Notes: generated by a model from the letters alone, not told the origin. A stretch of DNA of 64,000 bases from Chloroflexota bacterium (GCA_020161265.1 JAIUOC010000001.1:1054001-1118000); one strand, 5' to 3'. Positions 9,526-18,659 are shown, numbered from the stretch's first letter. Numbers and translations are program-made.

Positions 9526-10313
9526 CACGCGAAGGATTTGTTGCATTAGTCGGGGCTGGTCCAGGCTCCGCCGATTTAATTACCGTCAAGGGGTTGCGCC
9601 GTTTGCAAAGTGCCGATGTCGTGGTATTTGATGCCTTGGTGTTGCCCGAATTGTTGGCCGAAGCGCGGAGCGATGCCGAGTTGATTCCAGCTGGCAAGCG
9701 CGGCGGCCAACATTCCGCCAGCCAAGATTGGATCAACGCAACCTTGATTGAGCACGCTCAGCAAGGTAAATTGGTAGTTCGGCTCAAAGGCGGCGATCCA
9801 TTTGTGTTTGGGCGCGGTGGCGAGGAAGCTGCTGCTTTGAGCGCTGCTGGAGTTGCATGGGAAGTTGTGCCAGGCATTTCTTCGGCAATTGCGGCCCCTG
9901 CCTATGCGGGCATTCCAGTGACTCATCGCGATGTAGCTTCATCGGTCGTTTTTGTGACAGGCCATGAAGATCCAACCAAGCCAACCAGCCGAATCAATTG
10001 GCATGCTTTGGCGCAAGGCGTTGATACCTTGGTCTTTTTGATGGGAATTACGCGAATCAACCACACGGTTGCCAGTTTGATTGCCAATGGTCGCCCAGCC
10101 GACACTCCAACTGCGGTGATTCGCTGGGGCACGACTGCCGAACAAAAAACGGTGGTCGCACCACTTGATCAAATTGAGGCTGCGGTTAAAGCGGCGGGCA
10201 GCGGCGCACCAGCGATTTTAATTGTGGGTGAAGTTGTGGCGTTGCGCGAACAACTCAATTGGTTTGAATCAACAGTGCTCGAAATGCCCGAAGTTGTACG
10301 AGCATTCGCCTAA
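9522..10313 (+). CDS. cobA: Uroporphyrinogen-III C-methyltransferase (SUMT)
   Basis: Adds two SAM-derived methyl groups to uroporphyrinogen III, giving precorrin-2. Family blocks: VGAGPGSADLITVKGLRRL at the N terminus, RLKGGDPFVFGRGGEE, VPGISSAIAAPAYAGIPVTHR, and GTTAEQKTV near the end. The 263-residue length is that of stand-alone SUMT. It forms a two-gene unit with sirC, so the pair supplies siroheme for the sulfite/nitrite reductase upstream. Confidence 0.95.
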   Translation: MTREGFVALVGAGPGSADLITVKGLRRLQSADVVVFDALVLPELLAEARSDAELIPAGKRGGQHSASQDWINATLIEHAQQGKLVVRLKGGDPFVFGRGGEEAAALSAAGVAWEVVPGISSAIAAPAYAGIPVTHRDVASSVVFVTGHEDPTKPTSRINWHALAQGVDTLVFLMGITRINHTVASLIANGRPADTPTAVIRWGTTAEQKTVVAPLDQIEAAVKAAGSGAPAILIVGEVVALREQLNWFESTVLEMPEVVRAFA

Positions 10314-10344
10314 CAGAGCCTAGAGCAAAGAACCTAGAATATAT

Positions 10345-10412
10345 TTTCAACCGCGAAGAACGCGAAGGTCACGAAGCTTGGGTTTCGCGTTCTTCGCGTT
10401 CTTCGTGGTTAA
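10345..10412. repeat. Palindromic CGAAG repeat
   Basis: AACCGCGAAGAACGCGAAG is followed within 20 nt by an inverted copy (TTTCGCGTTCTTCGCGTTCTTCGTGGTT). The pair can fold into a hairpin after cobA. It belongs to the dispersed 9-nt-periodic family. Confidence 0.7.
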
Positions 10413-10513
10413 AGCTAACTCCTCTATGCTCGATTTGCTGCTTGACATAGCTCTATTTGATTGCCTACAATAACGAACATATGTTTCTTTTTAAGCTTAG
10501 TGAGGGTCAATCA

Positions 10514-11278
10514 ATGCTATTGAGCGGTAAAATTGCAGTGATTTATGGGGCAGCAGGCTCGATTGGTAGCGCCGTGGCACGCGGCTTCGCTCGCGAAGGG
10601 GCAAGGGTCTTTTTAACTGGTCGCAAGCAAACCAGCCTTGAAACGCTGGCCCATGAGATTCGTGAAGCAGGTGGCTTGGCAGAAGTAGCGTTGGTTGATG
10701 CACTTGATCAACCAGCAATTGAAGCCCATTTAGCCGATGTGATTGCCCAAACAGGCCGCATCGATATTTCATTCAACGCGATCTGGATTCGCGGCGATTT
10801 ACAAGGCACGCCATTAGTGCAAATGCCAGCTGAGCATTTTAGCTTGCCAATTATGACTGGAGTTACCACCCACTTTTTGACTGCGACTGCGGCTGCACGC
10901 GCAATGATCAAACAGCAATCGGGAGTAATTTTGACGCTCTCAGCTTCTTCCTCCGTTCTATCGGGCCGTGAACGACGCTATCACTTGACTGGCGGATTTA
11001 GCACAGCTTGCAGTGCAATCGAAGGTTTTACCTATAGTTTGGCTGGTGAGGTTGGGGTGCATGGAGTACGCGTTGTGTGCTTACGCTCCGATGCCTTACC
11101 CGAAACCTGGGGCACACCTGCCGAGCAAATTCAGCAATATATGCAGGCTGGCACAGCACTTGGGCGTTTACCAAGCTTGAATGAAGTGGCAAATAGCGCA
11201 ATTTTAGTAGCCTCAGATTATGCTAGCGCCATGACTGGCACGATTGCCAATCTCACCTGCGGATCAATTATGGCCTAG
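10514..11278 (+). CDS. SDR-family protein lacking the YxxxK catalytic pair
   Basis: Classical short-chain dehydrogenase fold, 254 residues. The cofactor motif is GAAGSIGSA, the 'TGRKQ' strand follows, and a Ser-rich LTLSASSS marks the catalytic Ser position. Where family members have YSASK, this protein reads FSTAC, so both the catalytic Tyr and Lys are replaced (F and C), although the following helix (AIEGFTYSLAGEVGVHGVRV) aligns well. It may bind NAD(P) without oxidoreductase activity. ATG 10514 has GAGGG about 8 nt upstream; the frame extends to 10457 without a good ribosome site. Confidence 0.75.
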   Translation: MLLSGKIAVIYGAAGSIGSAVARGFAREGARVFLTGRKQTSLETLAHEIREAGGLAEVALVDALDQPAIEAHLADVIAQTGRIDISFNAIWIRGDLQGTPLVQMPAEHFSLPIMTGVTTHFLTATAAARAMIKQQSGVILTLSASSSVLSGRERRYHLTGGFSTACSAIEGFTYSLAGEVGVHGVRVVCLRSDALPETWGTPAEQIQQYMQAGTALGRLPSLNEVANSAILVASDYASAMTGTIANLTCGSIMA

Positions 11279-11291
11279 CACGGCTTGCCCC

Positions 11292-11300
11292 TGCTATAAT
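11292..11300 (+). promoter_or_regulatory. Extended -10 promoter for the lipid kinase gene
   Basis: TGCTATAAT (extended -10) lies just after the SDR stop and 33 nt before the kinase ATG. No good -35 is seen. The identical 9-mer is found before guaB (25844-25852). Confidence 0.55.
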
Positions 11301-11333
11301 GCTGCTAGCACCCACATGACGAGGAGCATCATT

Positions 11334-12221
11334 ATGTCAAAACTGCGGCTAGCAGTCATTTTGAATCCCCATTCCAATCGCCAACGAGCCGCCCACCAAG
11401 CCCCTCACATTATGGCCATGCTCAGCCATTTTGGGCTTGAAGCTACCTTATTCCAAACTACCCACATCGGCCATGCCACACACTTGGCCCAGCAGTGTGT
11501 CGCTGAAAACAATTGGGATGGAATTATCGCGGCGGGTGGCGATGGCACGATTAATGAAATTGTCAATGGCATGGCTGGATCGCAATTGCCATTGAGTTTT
11601 ATTCCGCTGGGCACTGGTAACGATTTTATCAAAATGCTCAAATTGCCAGCTAATAGCATTGTCGAAGCCGTTCGATCAATTGCTGCCAATCGCTTGCGCC
11701 GCATCGACCTTGGCATGATCAATCAGCATTGGTTTATCAATGGCGTGGGGATTGGCCTCGATGCCAATGTAGCGATCGAGGCCCAAAAACTTAAACGGAT
11801 CAAAGGTGGCTTGGTCTATATGATCGCAGTGCTTAAATCGATTTTAAGCTACGAAGCTCGTGATTTGCTGATTGAAACTGATGATCTGACCTTGCAAAAA
11901 CGGATCAATATGGCGACGGTTGGCAATGGCGGTTACCACGGCGGCGGCTTTTGGATCACGCCTGAGTCGCAAATTGACGATGGAATGCTTGATGTTTGCC
12001 TGACTGGCGAGCAATCGCGTTGGTCGATGGTGCGCGATTCGAGCCGTGTGCGCCAAGGAACCCATACCAACCTACCAAGTGTGACAATGATCAAAACCCG
12101 TACCTTTAAGCTGTATAGTGAGCGCGGCGTGCCAGTGCATGTTGATGGTGAGGTATTTAGCGCGAGCTTACACGAGATTAATATCACTATTCAGCCAGCC
12201 GCATTAACCATTCGGGTGTAG
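11334..12221 (+). CDS. Diacylglycerol-kinase-family lipid kinase
   Basis: YegS/DgkB-type cytoplasmic lipid kinase of 295 residues, phosphorylating diacylglycerol or a related lipid. Signatures: the NPHSN loop near the N terminus, AAGGDGTINEIVNGM with catalytic GGDG, LGTGNDF, and a C-terminal HVDGEVF. GAGGAG sits 7 nt before ATG 11334; the longer frame from 11244 overlaps the SDR gene and is not favoured. Eleven nt separate it from plsY, so phosphatidic-acid synthesis genes are paired. Confidence 0.88.
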   Translation: MSKLRLAVILNPHSNRQRAAHQAPHIMAMLSHFGLEATLFQTTHIGHATHLAQQCVAENNWDGIIAAGGDGTINEIVNGMAGSQLPLSFIPLGTGNDFIKMLKLPANSIVEAVRSIAANRLRRIDLGMINQHWFINGVGIGLDANVAIEAQKLKRIKGGLVYMIAVLKSILSYEARDLLIETDDLTLQKRINMATVGNGGYHGGGFWITPESQIDDGMLDVCLTGEQSRWSMVRDSSRVRQGTHTNLPSVTMIKTRTFKLYSERGVPVHVDGEVFSASLHEINITIQPAALTIRV

Positions 12222-12231
12222 AGGGTTTGTC

Positions 12232-12837
12232 ATGCTGATCGGATTATTTGGGTTATTGGGATATTTAGTTGGTGGAATTCCCTTCGCTGTGCCAGTTGTG
12301 CTGCTGTTAAGTGGCCAAGATGTGCGTTCAACTGGCTCAGGCAATGTGGGGGCACGGAATTCGTTGCGGGTGGCAGGTGCTTGGGCTGGGGTGCTAGTGT
12401 TGGTACTCGATGCTCTCAAAGCGATCATCCCCATGCTCGTTACCGACGCGATTTTGGCTGACCAATGGCCAGTAGCGCTGGTGGGGGTTACGGCGGTTTT
12501 GGGTCATTGCTACTCGCCCTATTTGCTAGTACGCAGTTTGAAAACGCCTTGGCAACACTGGCGGCACTGGCTTTTAATCGTTGGTGGTCAGGGTTTAGCA
12601 ACTGGCTTAGGCGTAATTAGTGTGCTTGCGCCAATTTTGGCCTTGCCACTGCTAGCTTTAGGCGCTTTTTTTGCACTGGGATTAAAACGTAGTAGTTGGG
12701 CGGCGCTCGTGATGATCGGGGCTGCGCCGCTCGCTGCCTATTTCTTCGGCTATATGAACGTTGTTTGGCTCAGCATTGGAGCATGTGCAATCATTATTTT
12801 GAGCAAGCTTTGGCAAGATTATCCATTTAAAGAGTAA
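12232..12837 (+). CDS. plsY: PlsY-like glycerol-3-phosphate acyltransferase
   Basis: Membrane acyltransferase that uses acyl phosphate to make lysophosphatidate. The early GGIPFAVPV and STGSGNVGARNS loops are the PlsY phosphate and acyl motifs, and GHCYSP matches the GH(L/C)xP block. The third motif, usually GGKGVAT, reads GGQGLAT and is preceded by an insertion of about ten residues (RSLKTPWQHW), so activity should be checked. About five membrane helices, 201 residues. GAGGG is 7 nt upstream. Confidence 0.8.
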   Translation: MLIGLFGLLGYLVGGIPFAVPVVLLLSGQDVRSTGSGNVGARNSLRVAGAWAGVLVLVLDALKAIIPMLVTDAILADQWPVALVGVTAVLGHCYSPYLLVRSLKTPWQHWRHWLLIVGGQGLATGLGVISVLAPILALPLLALGAFFALGLKRSSWAALVMIGAAPLAAYFFGYMNVVWLSIGACAIIILSKLWQDYPFKE

Positions 12838-12846
12838 ACCAGGTTA

Positions 12847-13070
12847 ACGATCCACGAAGAACACGAAGGACACAAAGGCAAAACCGCGAAGGACACAAAG
12901 AGCGCTAAGGTTAGGCCGATTAACTACTACCTTTACATTATTTAACCAACATTCGTGCGCTTCGTGTCCTTGATAGATCAAACTGATCCCCATAATCACA
13001 TCCATCTGTGTCAATCTGTGGCGAAAACAGCCTTCGTGCATTTCGTGGTTGCAGTGTTCTATGTTCGCTA
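12847..13070. repeat. Cluster of CGAAG and related intergenic repeats
   Basis: Forward copies (cacgaagaacacgaaggacac) near 12847-12910 and inverted copies (cttcgtgtccttg, cttcgtgcatttcgtgg) near 12957-13050. No gene is seen in 12838-13133. Confidence 0.6.
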
Positions 13071-13133
13071 TGCTTGTTTTTTTGTATGCTACTCTATCGC
13101 CACAGCAACTCGTTAAGCAGGAAGGATGTTTGA

Positions 13134-14252
13134 ATGCGGCGTTTGAGTTTGTTAGTTTTACTAGGAATTTTCGTAGCTTGTAGCAGCACGACGACCACTG
13201 AGCCAAGTCAATTGGCGCTTGCCCCAACCGCAACTACTGCGAAAACCGCAACCCTCGAACCAACCAAGACCCCCGAACCAACCAGCACGACTTTGCCGAC
13301 CGCAACGATCGAGCCAAGCCCAACCCCTGAGCCGAAAATCGAGTTGGCGATCGTTGGTGATATTATGCTAGCCCGCTCAATTGGCGAGCGCATTCTGAGC
13401 GATGGCCCTGAGCAACCATTTGCTGGAGTACGTGAACACTTGGTCAATGCCGATTTGACGATTGGCAACCTTGAAACTGCTATTGCCGATGCTGGTGAGC
13501 CAGCGCCCAAAGCCTATCGCTTTTTAGCTCCACCCGAAAGCGTAGATAGCCTCAGCGATGCTGGCTTTGATCTGGTTTCGTTGGCCAATAACCATAGCCT
13601 AGATTGGGGCGAATCGGCATTGAGCGAAACAATCGGTTTGTTGAATGAAGCTGAGATTGCCAATGTTGGCGCAGGAATGAACGCTGAGCAAGCCTATCGC
13701 CCGGTTATTATTGAGAAAAATGGCTTACGCCTAGCATTTTTAGCCTATGTGAACGTGCCAGTCGAACGCGGTGGCTTTGTGACTGAATCGTGGACGGCAA
13801 CTGCCGATCAGCCTGGCTTAGCGTGGGCCGAGCCAGCCGTGATTGCTGCCGATGTTGCGGCGATTCGACCAAGTGTCGATCATGTGATTATCTTATTGCA
13901 TAGTGGCTATGAGGGAATCGATCAGCCAAATGAGATTCAGCGCAGCAATGCCTATGCGGCTTTAGATGCTGGGGCAACTTTGGTTTTGGGGGCGCATCCC
14001 CACGTTTTGCAAGGCTACGAATTACGTTCAAACGGCCAATTTATAGCCTGGAGCTTAGGCAATTTTGTGTTTGATGGTTTTGATGGTACGCCGAGCCTTG
14101 ATAGCGCCATTTTACACCTGACCCTCGATAAAACCGGGGTGATTGCCTCACGCTGGACACCCGTGCGCTTAGTTGAGGGCTATCCGCAAGCGCTTGATCC
14201 GGCCAGCGATGGTGCCTATATCATCGAGACAATCGAGCAATTGAGTCAGTAA
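13134..14252 (+). CDS. CapA-family lipoprotein (metallophosphatase fold)
   Basis: Extracytoplasmic lipoprotein of the CapA/PgsA group, linked in other bacteria to poly-gamma-glutamate or capsule processes. The signal peptide ends in a lipobox (FVAC, Cys about 16), then a Thr/Pro-rich linker (about 20-62). The CapA domain carries VGDIMLAR, GNLETAI, SLANNHSLDWG, LLHSGYE, LGAHPHVLQGYE and SLGNFVFD, the metal-binding pattern of a calcineurin-like fold. The 372-residue length is normal. No other capsule gene adjoins it, so the role stays open. Confidence 0.88.
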   Translation: MRRLSLLVLLGIFVACSSTTTTEPSQLALAPTATTAKTATLEPTKTPEPTSTTLPTATIEPSPTPEPKIELAIVGDIMLARSIGERILSDGPEQPFAGVREHLVNADLTIGNLETAIADAGEPAPKAYRFLAPPESVDSLSDAGFDLVSLANNHSLDWGESALSETIGLLNEAEIANVGAGMNAEQAYRPVIIEKNGLRLAFLAYVNVPVERGGFVTESWTATADQPGLAWAEPAVIAADVAAIRPSVDHVIILLHSGYEGIDQPNEIQRSNAYAALDAGATLVLGAHPHVLQGYELRSNGQFIAWSLGNFVFDGFDGTPSLDSAILHLTLDKTGVIASRWTPVRLVEGYPQALDPASDGAYIIETIEQLSQ

Positions 14253-14267
14253 CAAGATATTTAAACG

Positions 14268-14304
14268 CAGCGGCGCAGAGAATTGATGTTGCTCTGTACC
14301 GCTG
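14268..14304. terminator. Hairpin between convergent genes
   Basis: CAGCGG..CAGAG (14268-14280) pairs with CTCTG..CCGCTG (14292-14304), with a 2-nt internal loop. It lies between capA and the convergent glycosidase-like gene and resembles the dispersed 'gcagaggcgcagag' repeat. Confidence 0.45.
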
Positions 14305-14359
14305 GGTTTATATGAGAGCCATCGCTACTTTTCTGCGATGCCGAGTAAACCCCCAGCGA

Positions 14360-15436
14360 TTAAGGGTTTTCGGTTACCCATGGCAAAAAGACTGTTGCCC
14401 CAAAGTTAGCCACTGACCAAGCATTGAACGCAGCAAATTCCGCTTCCCACGTGCAGCACAAGGTTGTAAATTCTTGCTCCCATGGCTCAATATACCGTAG
14501 ACCTAACTCCCTCGCTTGGGCAAACATCATGGCGTAGCCCTCTGCAGGAAAGCGATCCGACTGATCTGAGGAGCCAATGACCTGACCGTATTTGTCGCAA
14601 TCGGCTTGACGAAAATAGTCTAATAAATCGGGTTGATAGGTCTCGCGCCCAGAAAGCCACCAAATTGCAATGCCAACCCGCCCAGCAAAAGCAGAATTAC
14701 CGCAAATTGAGTCGCCGATTCGACGAGGAATTTGTGGGTCATTGAGCACATAATGCAGTTCGACCGCCAAGGCTTTTTGGGGAAACGCCGCCGCAAAATC
14801 GCTAGTAATACCTGTAACAGTTGTTACCCAACCATCAGCACTCCACCCGAGCGCCGCCCAAGTTGTACCACTTGGTAAAAGATCACGCTCAAACGGCAGT
14901 TGGCCCTCGATCCCATTTGCGGTCATCTGGCTAACATACACAAGCATCAGCGATGGATCATTGGCATACTTTTCAGCCATTGCAAGTGCCAAAAGCCGCA
15001 ATCGCTCACGAACTGCTGGATGCCACGCGGGAGCCACGGTCGTTTCGTTGCCTTGGAACAAATAGCGGATGCGCGGAGCATTGTAGGGTGTTTCATATAA
15101 CCAATTCGGTGTAGCAGGGCCAGCCAGCACTGCCAGCGACCAATATTTCCCCGCAGCCCGAATTTTCGCCACCACCAGATCAACCTGCTGCCAATTATAA
15201 ACGCCAGGACTCGTCTCCAACAGATTCCAAGGGATGCGCACCAAACCACCATGGACTTGCTCATGCCCGATGACAGCCGCATTCTGTGAACCTGAAGCAG
15301 CAAATACGCCTAATGGTTTGGCAATAATCAGATCTGCTTGCGGCAATTGAGGAGTCGAGGCTGCCAACGTCGGTATTCCTAGTAGCCAAGCAATTAAACT
15401 GCCAATCAACCAGCCCATCCACAAACGGCTCGTCAT
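14360..15436 (-). CDS. Secreted glycosidase-like protein (TIM-barrel type)
   Basis: 358-residue exported protein. A signal peptide (LWMGWLIGSLIAWLLGIPTLAAS) is followed by a domain reading like a clan-A glycoside hydrolase: HGGLVRIPWNLLETSPGVYNWQQVD near the start, WHPAVRERLRLLALAMAEKY, LVYVSQMTANGIEGQ where an acid/base Glu is expected, and YIEPWEQEF with a candidate nucleophile Glu. Family and substrate are not recognised with confidence. AGGAGGT ends 4 nt before ATG 15436, an ideal ribosome site, so the longer frame to 15478 is rejected. Confidence 0.6.
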   Translation of the reverse strand: MTSRLWMGWLIGSLIAWLLGIPTLAASTPQLPQADLIIAKPLGVFAASGSQNAAVIGHEQVHGGLVRIPWNLLETSPGVYNWQQVDLVVAKIRAAGKYWSLAVLAGPATPNWLYETPYNAPRIRYLFQGNETTVAPAWHPAVRERLRLLALAMAEKYANDPSLMLVYVSQMTANGIEGQLPFERDLLPSGTTWAALGWSADGWVTTVTGITSDFAAAFPQKALAVELHYVLNDPQIPRRIGDSICGNSAFAGRVGIAIWWLSGRETYQPDLLDYFRQADCDKYGQVIGSSDQSDRFPAEGYAMMFAQARELGLRYIEPWEQEFTTLCCTWEAEFAAFNAWSVANFGATVFLPWVTENP

Positions 15437-15539
15437 TGATACCTCCTGTTTTTTGGGTGCATCGTTGAGATTTGGCAACTATCGCATGAACTTGTGAATA
15501 GCTGATGAAGCTTGCGAGGTTGAAAGGGGTTAAACAAAA

Positions 15540-15570
15540 GGGATCGAGCTTTGATTAACTCGATCCCCTT
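15540..15570 (-). terminator. Terminator of the iron-uptake operon
   Basis: GGGATCGAG (15540-15548) pairs with CTCGATCCC (15559-15567); on the minus strand it is followed by TTTTGTTT. It ends the operon that starts near 21774. It belongs to a set of GATCG-type hairpins seen again at 25608, 38203 and 54875. Confidence 0.75.
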
Positions 15571-15589
15571 GATCGTTGATCCTTAAGTT

Positions 15590-16402
15590 TTAGTTAGTTA
15601 TGCCCGCCATGCGTTGCAAGCGCTCGGCGGTGGGTAATAGCGGGCAATCGTTGCAGTTGCGACCACCTTCAACTTGGTAGTACAAGCAGCAACCACCACG
15701 CTGCAGGAAGGTTGCACAGGCATCACTTGCAGTATCCAGTTGAATATAACCAGTTTTACTGGCCTTCATGGCCGAACCTTTAGCTCCAACAAAGGCCATG
15801 CCCTCTTCACAAGCAGCAGCAACTTGATCAAGCCGCTGGCCAACCCGCAAGAAAATGCCAGCACAGCGATCGGCGATGATGTTCCACTGGGCACGTTGGC
15901 CTAAGCCTGATTGATCAGCGACCAATTGCACCACTGGATCAAGATGCTGCTCGAATTGCTGGCGTAATTGTTCGCGCAAGCTGGCTTTATCTGCAACAAC
16001 GGTTGCGCCAGTTTGGCTTTGATCAACAGCTAAGCCGAAAAAACGTTGCGAAGCAAAGGCGATTGCAGCCTGATCAGCATTGCCGTTGCTAGGAAAACGT
16101 GCCAGCACATTGGCTCGATCAAGGTCGGGAATCCGTTGATCGATCAGTAAGCTGGCAATCGCGGCTCCAGCCAAATACCAAACATATGAACTAATAAAGA
16201 ACGAGCCTGTCAAGCGGCGCTTGGCTAGCTTGCGCGAGGCCGCAAAGCCTTCCAAAATAGTGCTTAGCGTCGCTGGATCGGTCAATGATGTCGCAGGCAA
16301 CCAATCTGGCTCGTTTGGTTCGGCAATCCGCGCAACCAAGTATTGATCCAAGGTCGCGGCGCGTTCCAGGCTTTGGGCAAGTGGGCTACTTCCTACGCTC
16401 AT
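15590..16402 (-). CDS. FhuF-like siderophore-iron reductase
   Basis: 270 residues. The C-terminal GGCCLYYQVEGGRNCNDCPLL carries the CC-x10-C-x2-C pattern that binds a [2Fe-2S] cluster in FhuF-type ferric-siderophore reductases; the rest is the divergent helical FhuF domain. It would release iron from imported siderophores in the cytoplasm. Last gene of the operon, 32 nt after a substrate-binding protein gene. The ATG giving MSVGSS has GAGG about 8 nt upstream. Confidence 0.8.
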   Translation of the reverse strand: MSVGSSPLAQSLERAATLDQYLVARIAEPNEPDWLPATSLTDPATLSTILEGFAASRKLAKRRLTGSFFISSYVWYLAGAAIASLLIDQRIPDLDRANVLARFPSNGNADQAAIAFASQRFFGLAVDQSQTGATVVADKASLREQLRQQFEQHLDPVVQLVADQSGLGQRAQWNIIADRCAGIFLRVGQRLDQVAAACEEGMAFVGAKGSAMKASKTGYIQLDTASDACATFLQRGGCCLYYQVEGGRNCNDCPLLPTAERLQRMAGITN

Positions 16403-16434
16403 ACACACATCCTCTATCAATCAACCTTGATTAA

Positions 16435-17493
16435 TTATTGTTTGGTTAAGCTTTTGACCACTCGTTGGGCCAAGACTTCGGCTGACAAAGGGCCGCCAAA
16501 GAACCAAACGTCGCCACCCAAGGGGTAAGCTTGGCCTTTTTTGACAAACTCAAGGCTATCCCAGAAGGGCTTGATTGTGCCGCTAGCAAATGGGTTGTCA
16601 TCATCGGCTACAACATACATAAAGTGCACATCGCCAAGTTGGGCCAGCACTTCGCTACTCACGGTCGAGAAGCCATAAACTTGGAATGCGCTATCAGTCC
16701 AGCCATTTTTGAGGCCAGTTTTAGCGATCAATTTGGCAATCATCGAGTTGTCGGTGAACAAGCGAATTTCAGCGGCGTTGTTTGAGGTATAGGCTTGGGC
16801 CAAGACATATGGCGCATTTTCAAAGCCAGCGGTTGCCAAAGTTTGCTTGGCATCAGCGTAGGTTTGCTCCATCTTGCTCAACACAGCTTTGGCTTCTTCA
16901 GTTTTGCCCAACACATCAGCAATCGTGTTGAAGGTGTCGATCATTTCAGCATATTGATCGCCTGATTCAGGATAGGGATTGAACACCAAGGTTGGAGCAA
17001 TTGCACTGTATTGAGGATAGTTTTTATCAGCATCATATTTGAGCGTGATGATCAAATCAGGCTTGAGTGAAGCAATCGTTTCGAGATTGGCTTCGCCGCG
17101 GGTTCCAACATCGGTTGCATCTGGGCCTAATTCAACTGGAACATCGACCCATGTGTTGTAGCCTTCGATATCAGCAACGCCAACTGGTTGCACGCCCAAG
17201 GCCAACAAGTTTTCGACGTAAACCCATTCGAGCACAACCACCCGTTGCGGCGTGCCAGTGATTGTGGTTTCGCCTAAAACGTGCTTGATCGTGCGCGTGC
17301 CAGCAGCGCTATCAGCTGGGGCAGTGGTTGCTTCAGCGGCGGCTTCGGTTGCAGCAGCGGTTGGTTCACTAGCAGTTGTCGCGGTTGCGGCAGCGGCGGT
17401 GGTTGGGGCGGCTGTAGGTGCTTGGGTTGCTGCCGATGAACCACAGGCAGTCAAAATACTGACCAAGCCAATTAATGCCAAAAATCGTTGCAT
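16435..17493 (-). CDS. Iron-siderophore ABC transporter substrate-binding lipoprotein (copy 1)
   Basis: FecB/FepB-type periplasmic-binding lipoprotein, 352 residues: lipobox LTAC (Cys about 17), an Ala/Thr-rich low-complexity linker (about 20-68), then the helical-backbone fold with RVVVLEWVYVENLLALGVQPVG and LKPDLIITLKYD. It delivers ferric siderophore to the permeases in the same operon. A tandem paralogue of the next gene: the ends (KPFWDSLEFVKKGQAYPLGG... AQRVVKSL) match closely, pointing to a local duplication. Confidence 0.9.
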   Translation of the reverse strand: MQRFLALIGLVSILTACGSSAATQAPTAAPTTAAAATATTASEPTAAATEAAAEATTAPADSAAGTRTIKHVLGETTITGTPQRVVVLEWVYVENLLALGVQPVGVADIEGYNTWVDVPVELGPDATDVGTRGEANLETIASLKPDLIITLKYDADKNYPQYSAIAPTLVFNPYPESGDQYAEMIDTFNTIADVLGKTEEAKAVLSKMEQTYADAKQTLATAGFENAPYVLAQAYTSNNAAEIRLFTDNSMIAKLIAKTGLKNGWTDSAFQVYGFSTVSSEVLAQLGDVHFMYVVADDDNPFASGTIKPFWDSLEFVKKGQAYPLGGDVWFFGGPLSAEVLAQRVVKSLTKQ

Positions 17494-17549
17494 TATCTAT
17501 ATTCCTGCTGACCGCTTGGAACTCTCAAACGGCCAACGCTAAAAAATGC

Positions 17550-18641
17550 TTAGTTGCTTTCCGATAAGAGTGCTTCGGTGACCCGTTGGGCAAACACTTC
17601 GGCGGCAATTGGGCCACCAAAAGTCCAAGTTTGGCTATCCAAGGTATGCGCTTGGCCTTTTTTGACAAACTCTAGACTATCCCAGTAGGGCTTGATCGCG
17701 GCGCTCTGGAAGGGATCGTTATTTTCTTCGGTTATGTAAAGCATATGCACATCACCAAACTGAGCCAAGGCTTCGGTGCCAACCGACGAGAAGCCCCAAA
17801 CTTGATAAGTTGGGTCTGACCAAGCGTTTTTTAAGCCCAAACGCTTGATAATTTCCATCACGGCGGCGTTATCGGTGAACAAACGCACTTCGGCGGCGTT
17901 GTTGCTGGCATAGGTTTGCGCCACCAACACGTTAGCATCAGCCAAACCAGCCGCTGCTAGTTGTGCTTTGGAATCAGCAAAAGTTTGTTCCATTTTGCTC
18001 AACACGGCTGCGCCTTCGGTTTCTTTGCCCAACACCGCTGCGATTGTGCTAAATGTTGTGGTCATTTCGTCGTATGGCTGGCCTTCGCCCTCTTTCAAGT
18101 AGGGATTGAACATCATGGTTGGGGCGATAGCATTTAATTGATCGTAAATTGTTTCGCCCCGCAACGAGCCAACCAAAATCAGGTCAGGCTTCAACGCAGC
18201 AATCGATTCAAAATCAGGCGCTGGATTTGCGCCGATTGAAACCACACTGGGATCAATCGTCAAAGGCAAATCGATCCACTTGGGATAATTTTCCAAATCG
18301 ATTGCGCCAACTGGTTGCACGCCCAAAGCCAACACATCTTCCAAATACATCCAATCAAGAGCGATCACCCGTTGTGGCACGTTGGGAATGCTGATTTCTC
18401 CCAAGGCATGGGTGAAAGTGCGCTTGCCAGAAGTAGTGGTTGTATCGCTAGCGGCGGTGGCAGTTGCTTCGACCACGGCGGCTTCGGTTGGCGCGGTTGT
18501 GGCAGTAGCGGCGGCAACCTCGGTTGGAGCCGTAGTCGCGGTCGCTGCTGGGGCGCTAGTTGGGGTGCTGGCGGCACCGCCACAGGCTGCTAACACCGTC
18601 AGTAGCAAGCCACACGAGAGTAAACGGGTAAAACGAACCAT
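17550..18641 (-). CDS. Iron-siderophore ABC transporter substrate-binding lipoprotein (copy 2)
   Basis: Paralogue of copy 1, 363 residues: lipobox LAAC (about 20), Ala/Thr/Pro linker, then RVIALDWMYLEDVLALGVQPVG and LKPDLILVG. It shares most fold positions with copy 1 (SNNAAEVRLFTDN, KPYWDSLEFVKKGQA), but the loops that face the ligand differ, so the two may bind different siderophores. Lies between the ATPase gene (18 nt) and copy 1 (56 nt). Confidence 0.9.
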   Translation of the reverse strand: MVRFTRLLSCGLLLTVLAACGGAASTPTSAPAATATTAPTEVAAATATTAPTEAAVVEATATAASDTTTTSGKRTFTHALGEISIPNVPQRVIALDWMYLEDVLALGVQPVGAIDLENYPKWIDLPLTIDPSVVSIGANPAPDFESIAALKPDLILVGSLRGETIYDQLNAIAPTMMFNPYLKEGEGQPYDEMTTTFSTIAAVLGKETEGAAVLSKMEQTFADSKAQLAAAGLADANVLVAQTYASNNAAEVRLFTDNAAVMEIIKRLGLKNAWSDPTYQVWGFSSVGTEALAQFGDVHMLYITEENNDPFQSAAIKPYWDSLEFVKKGQAHTLDSQTWTFGGPIAAEVFAQRVTEALLSESN

Positions 18642-18659
18642 GAAAGGTTACTCCTAGAG

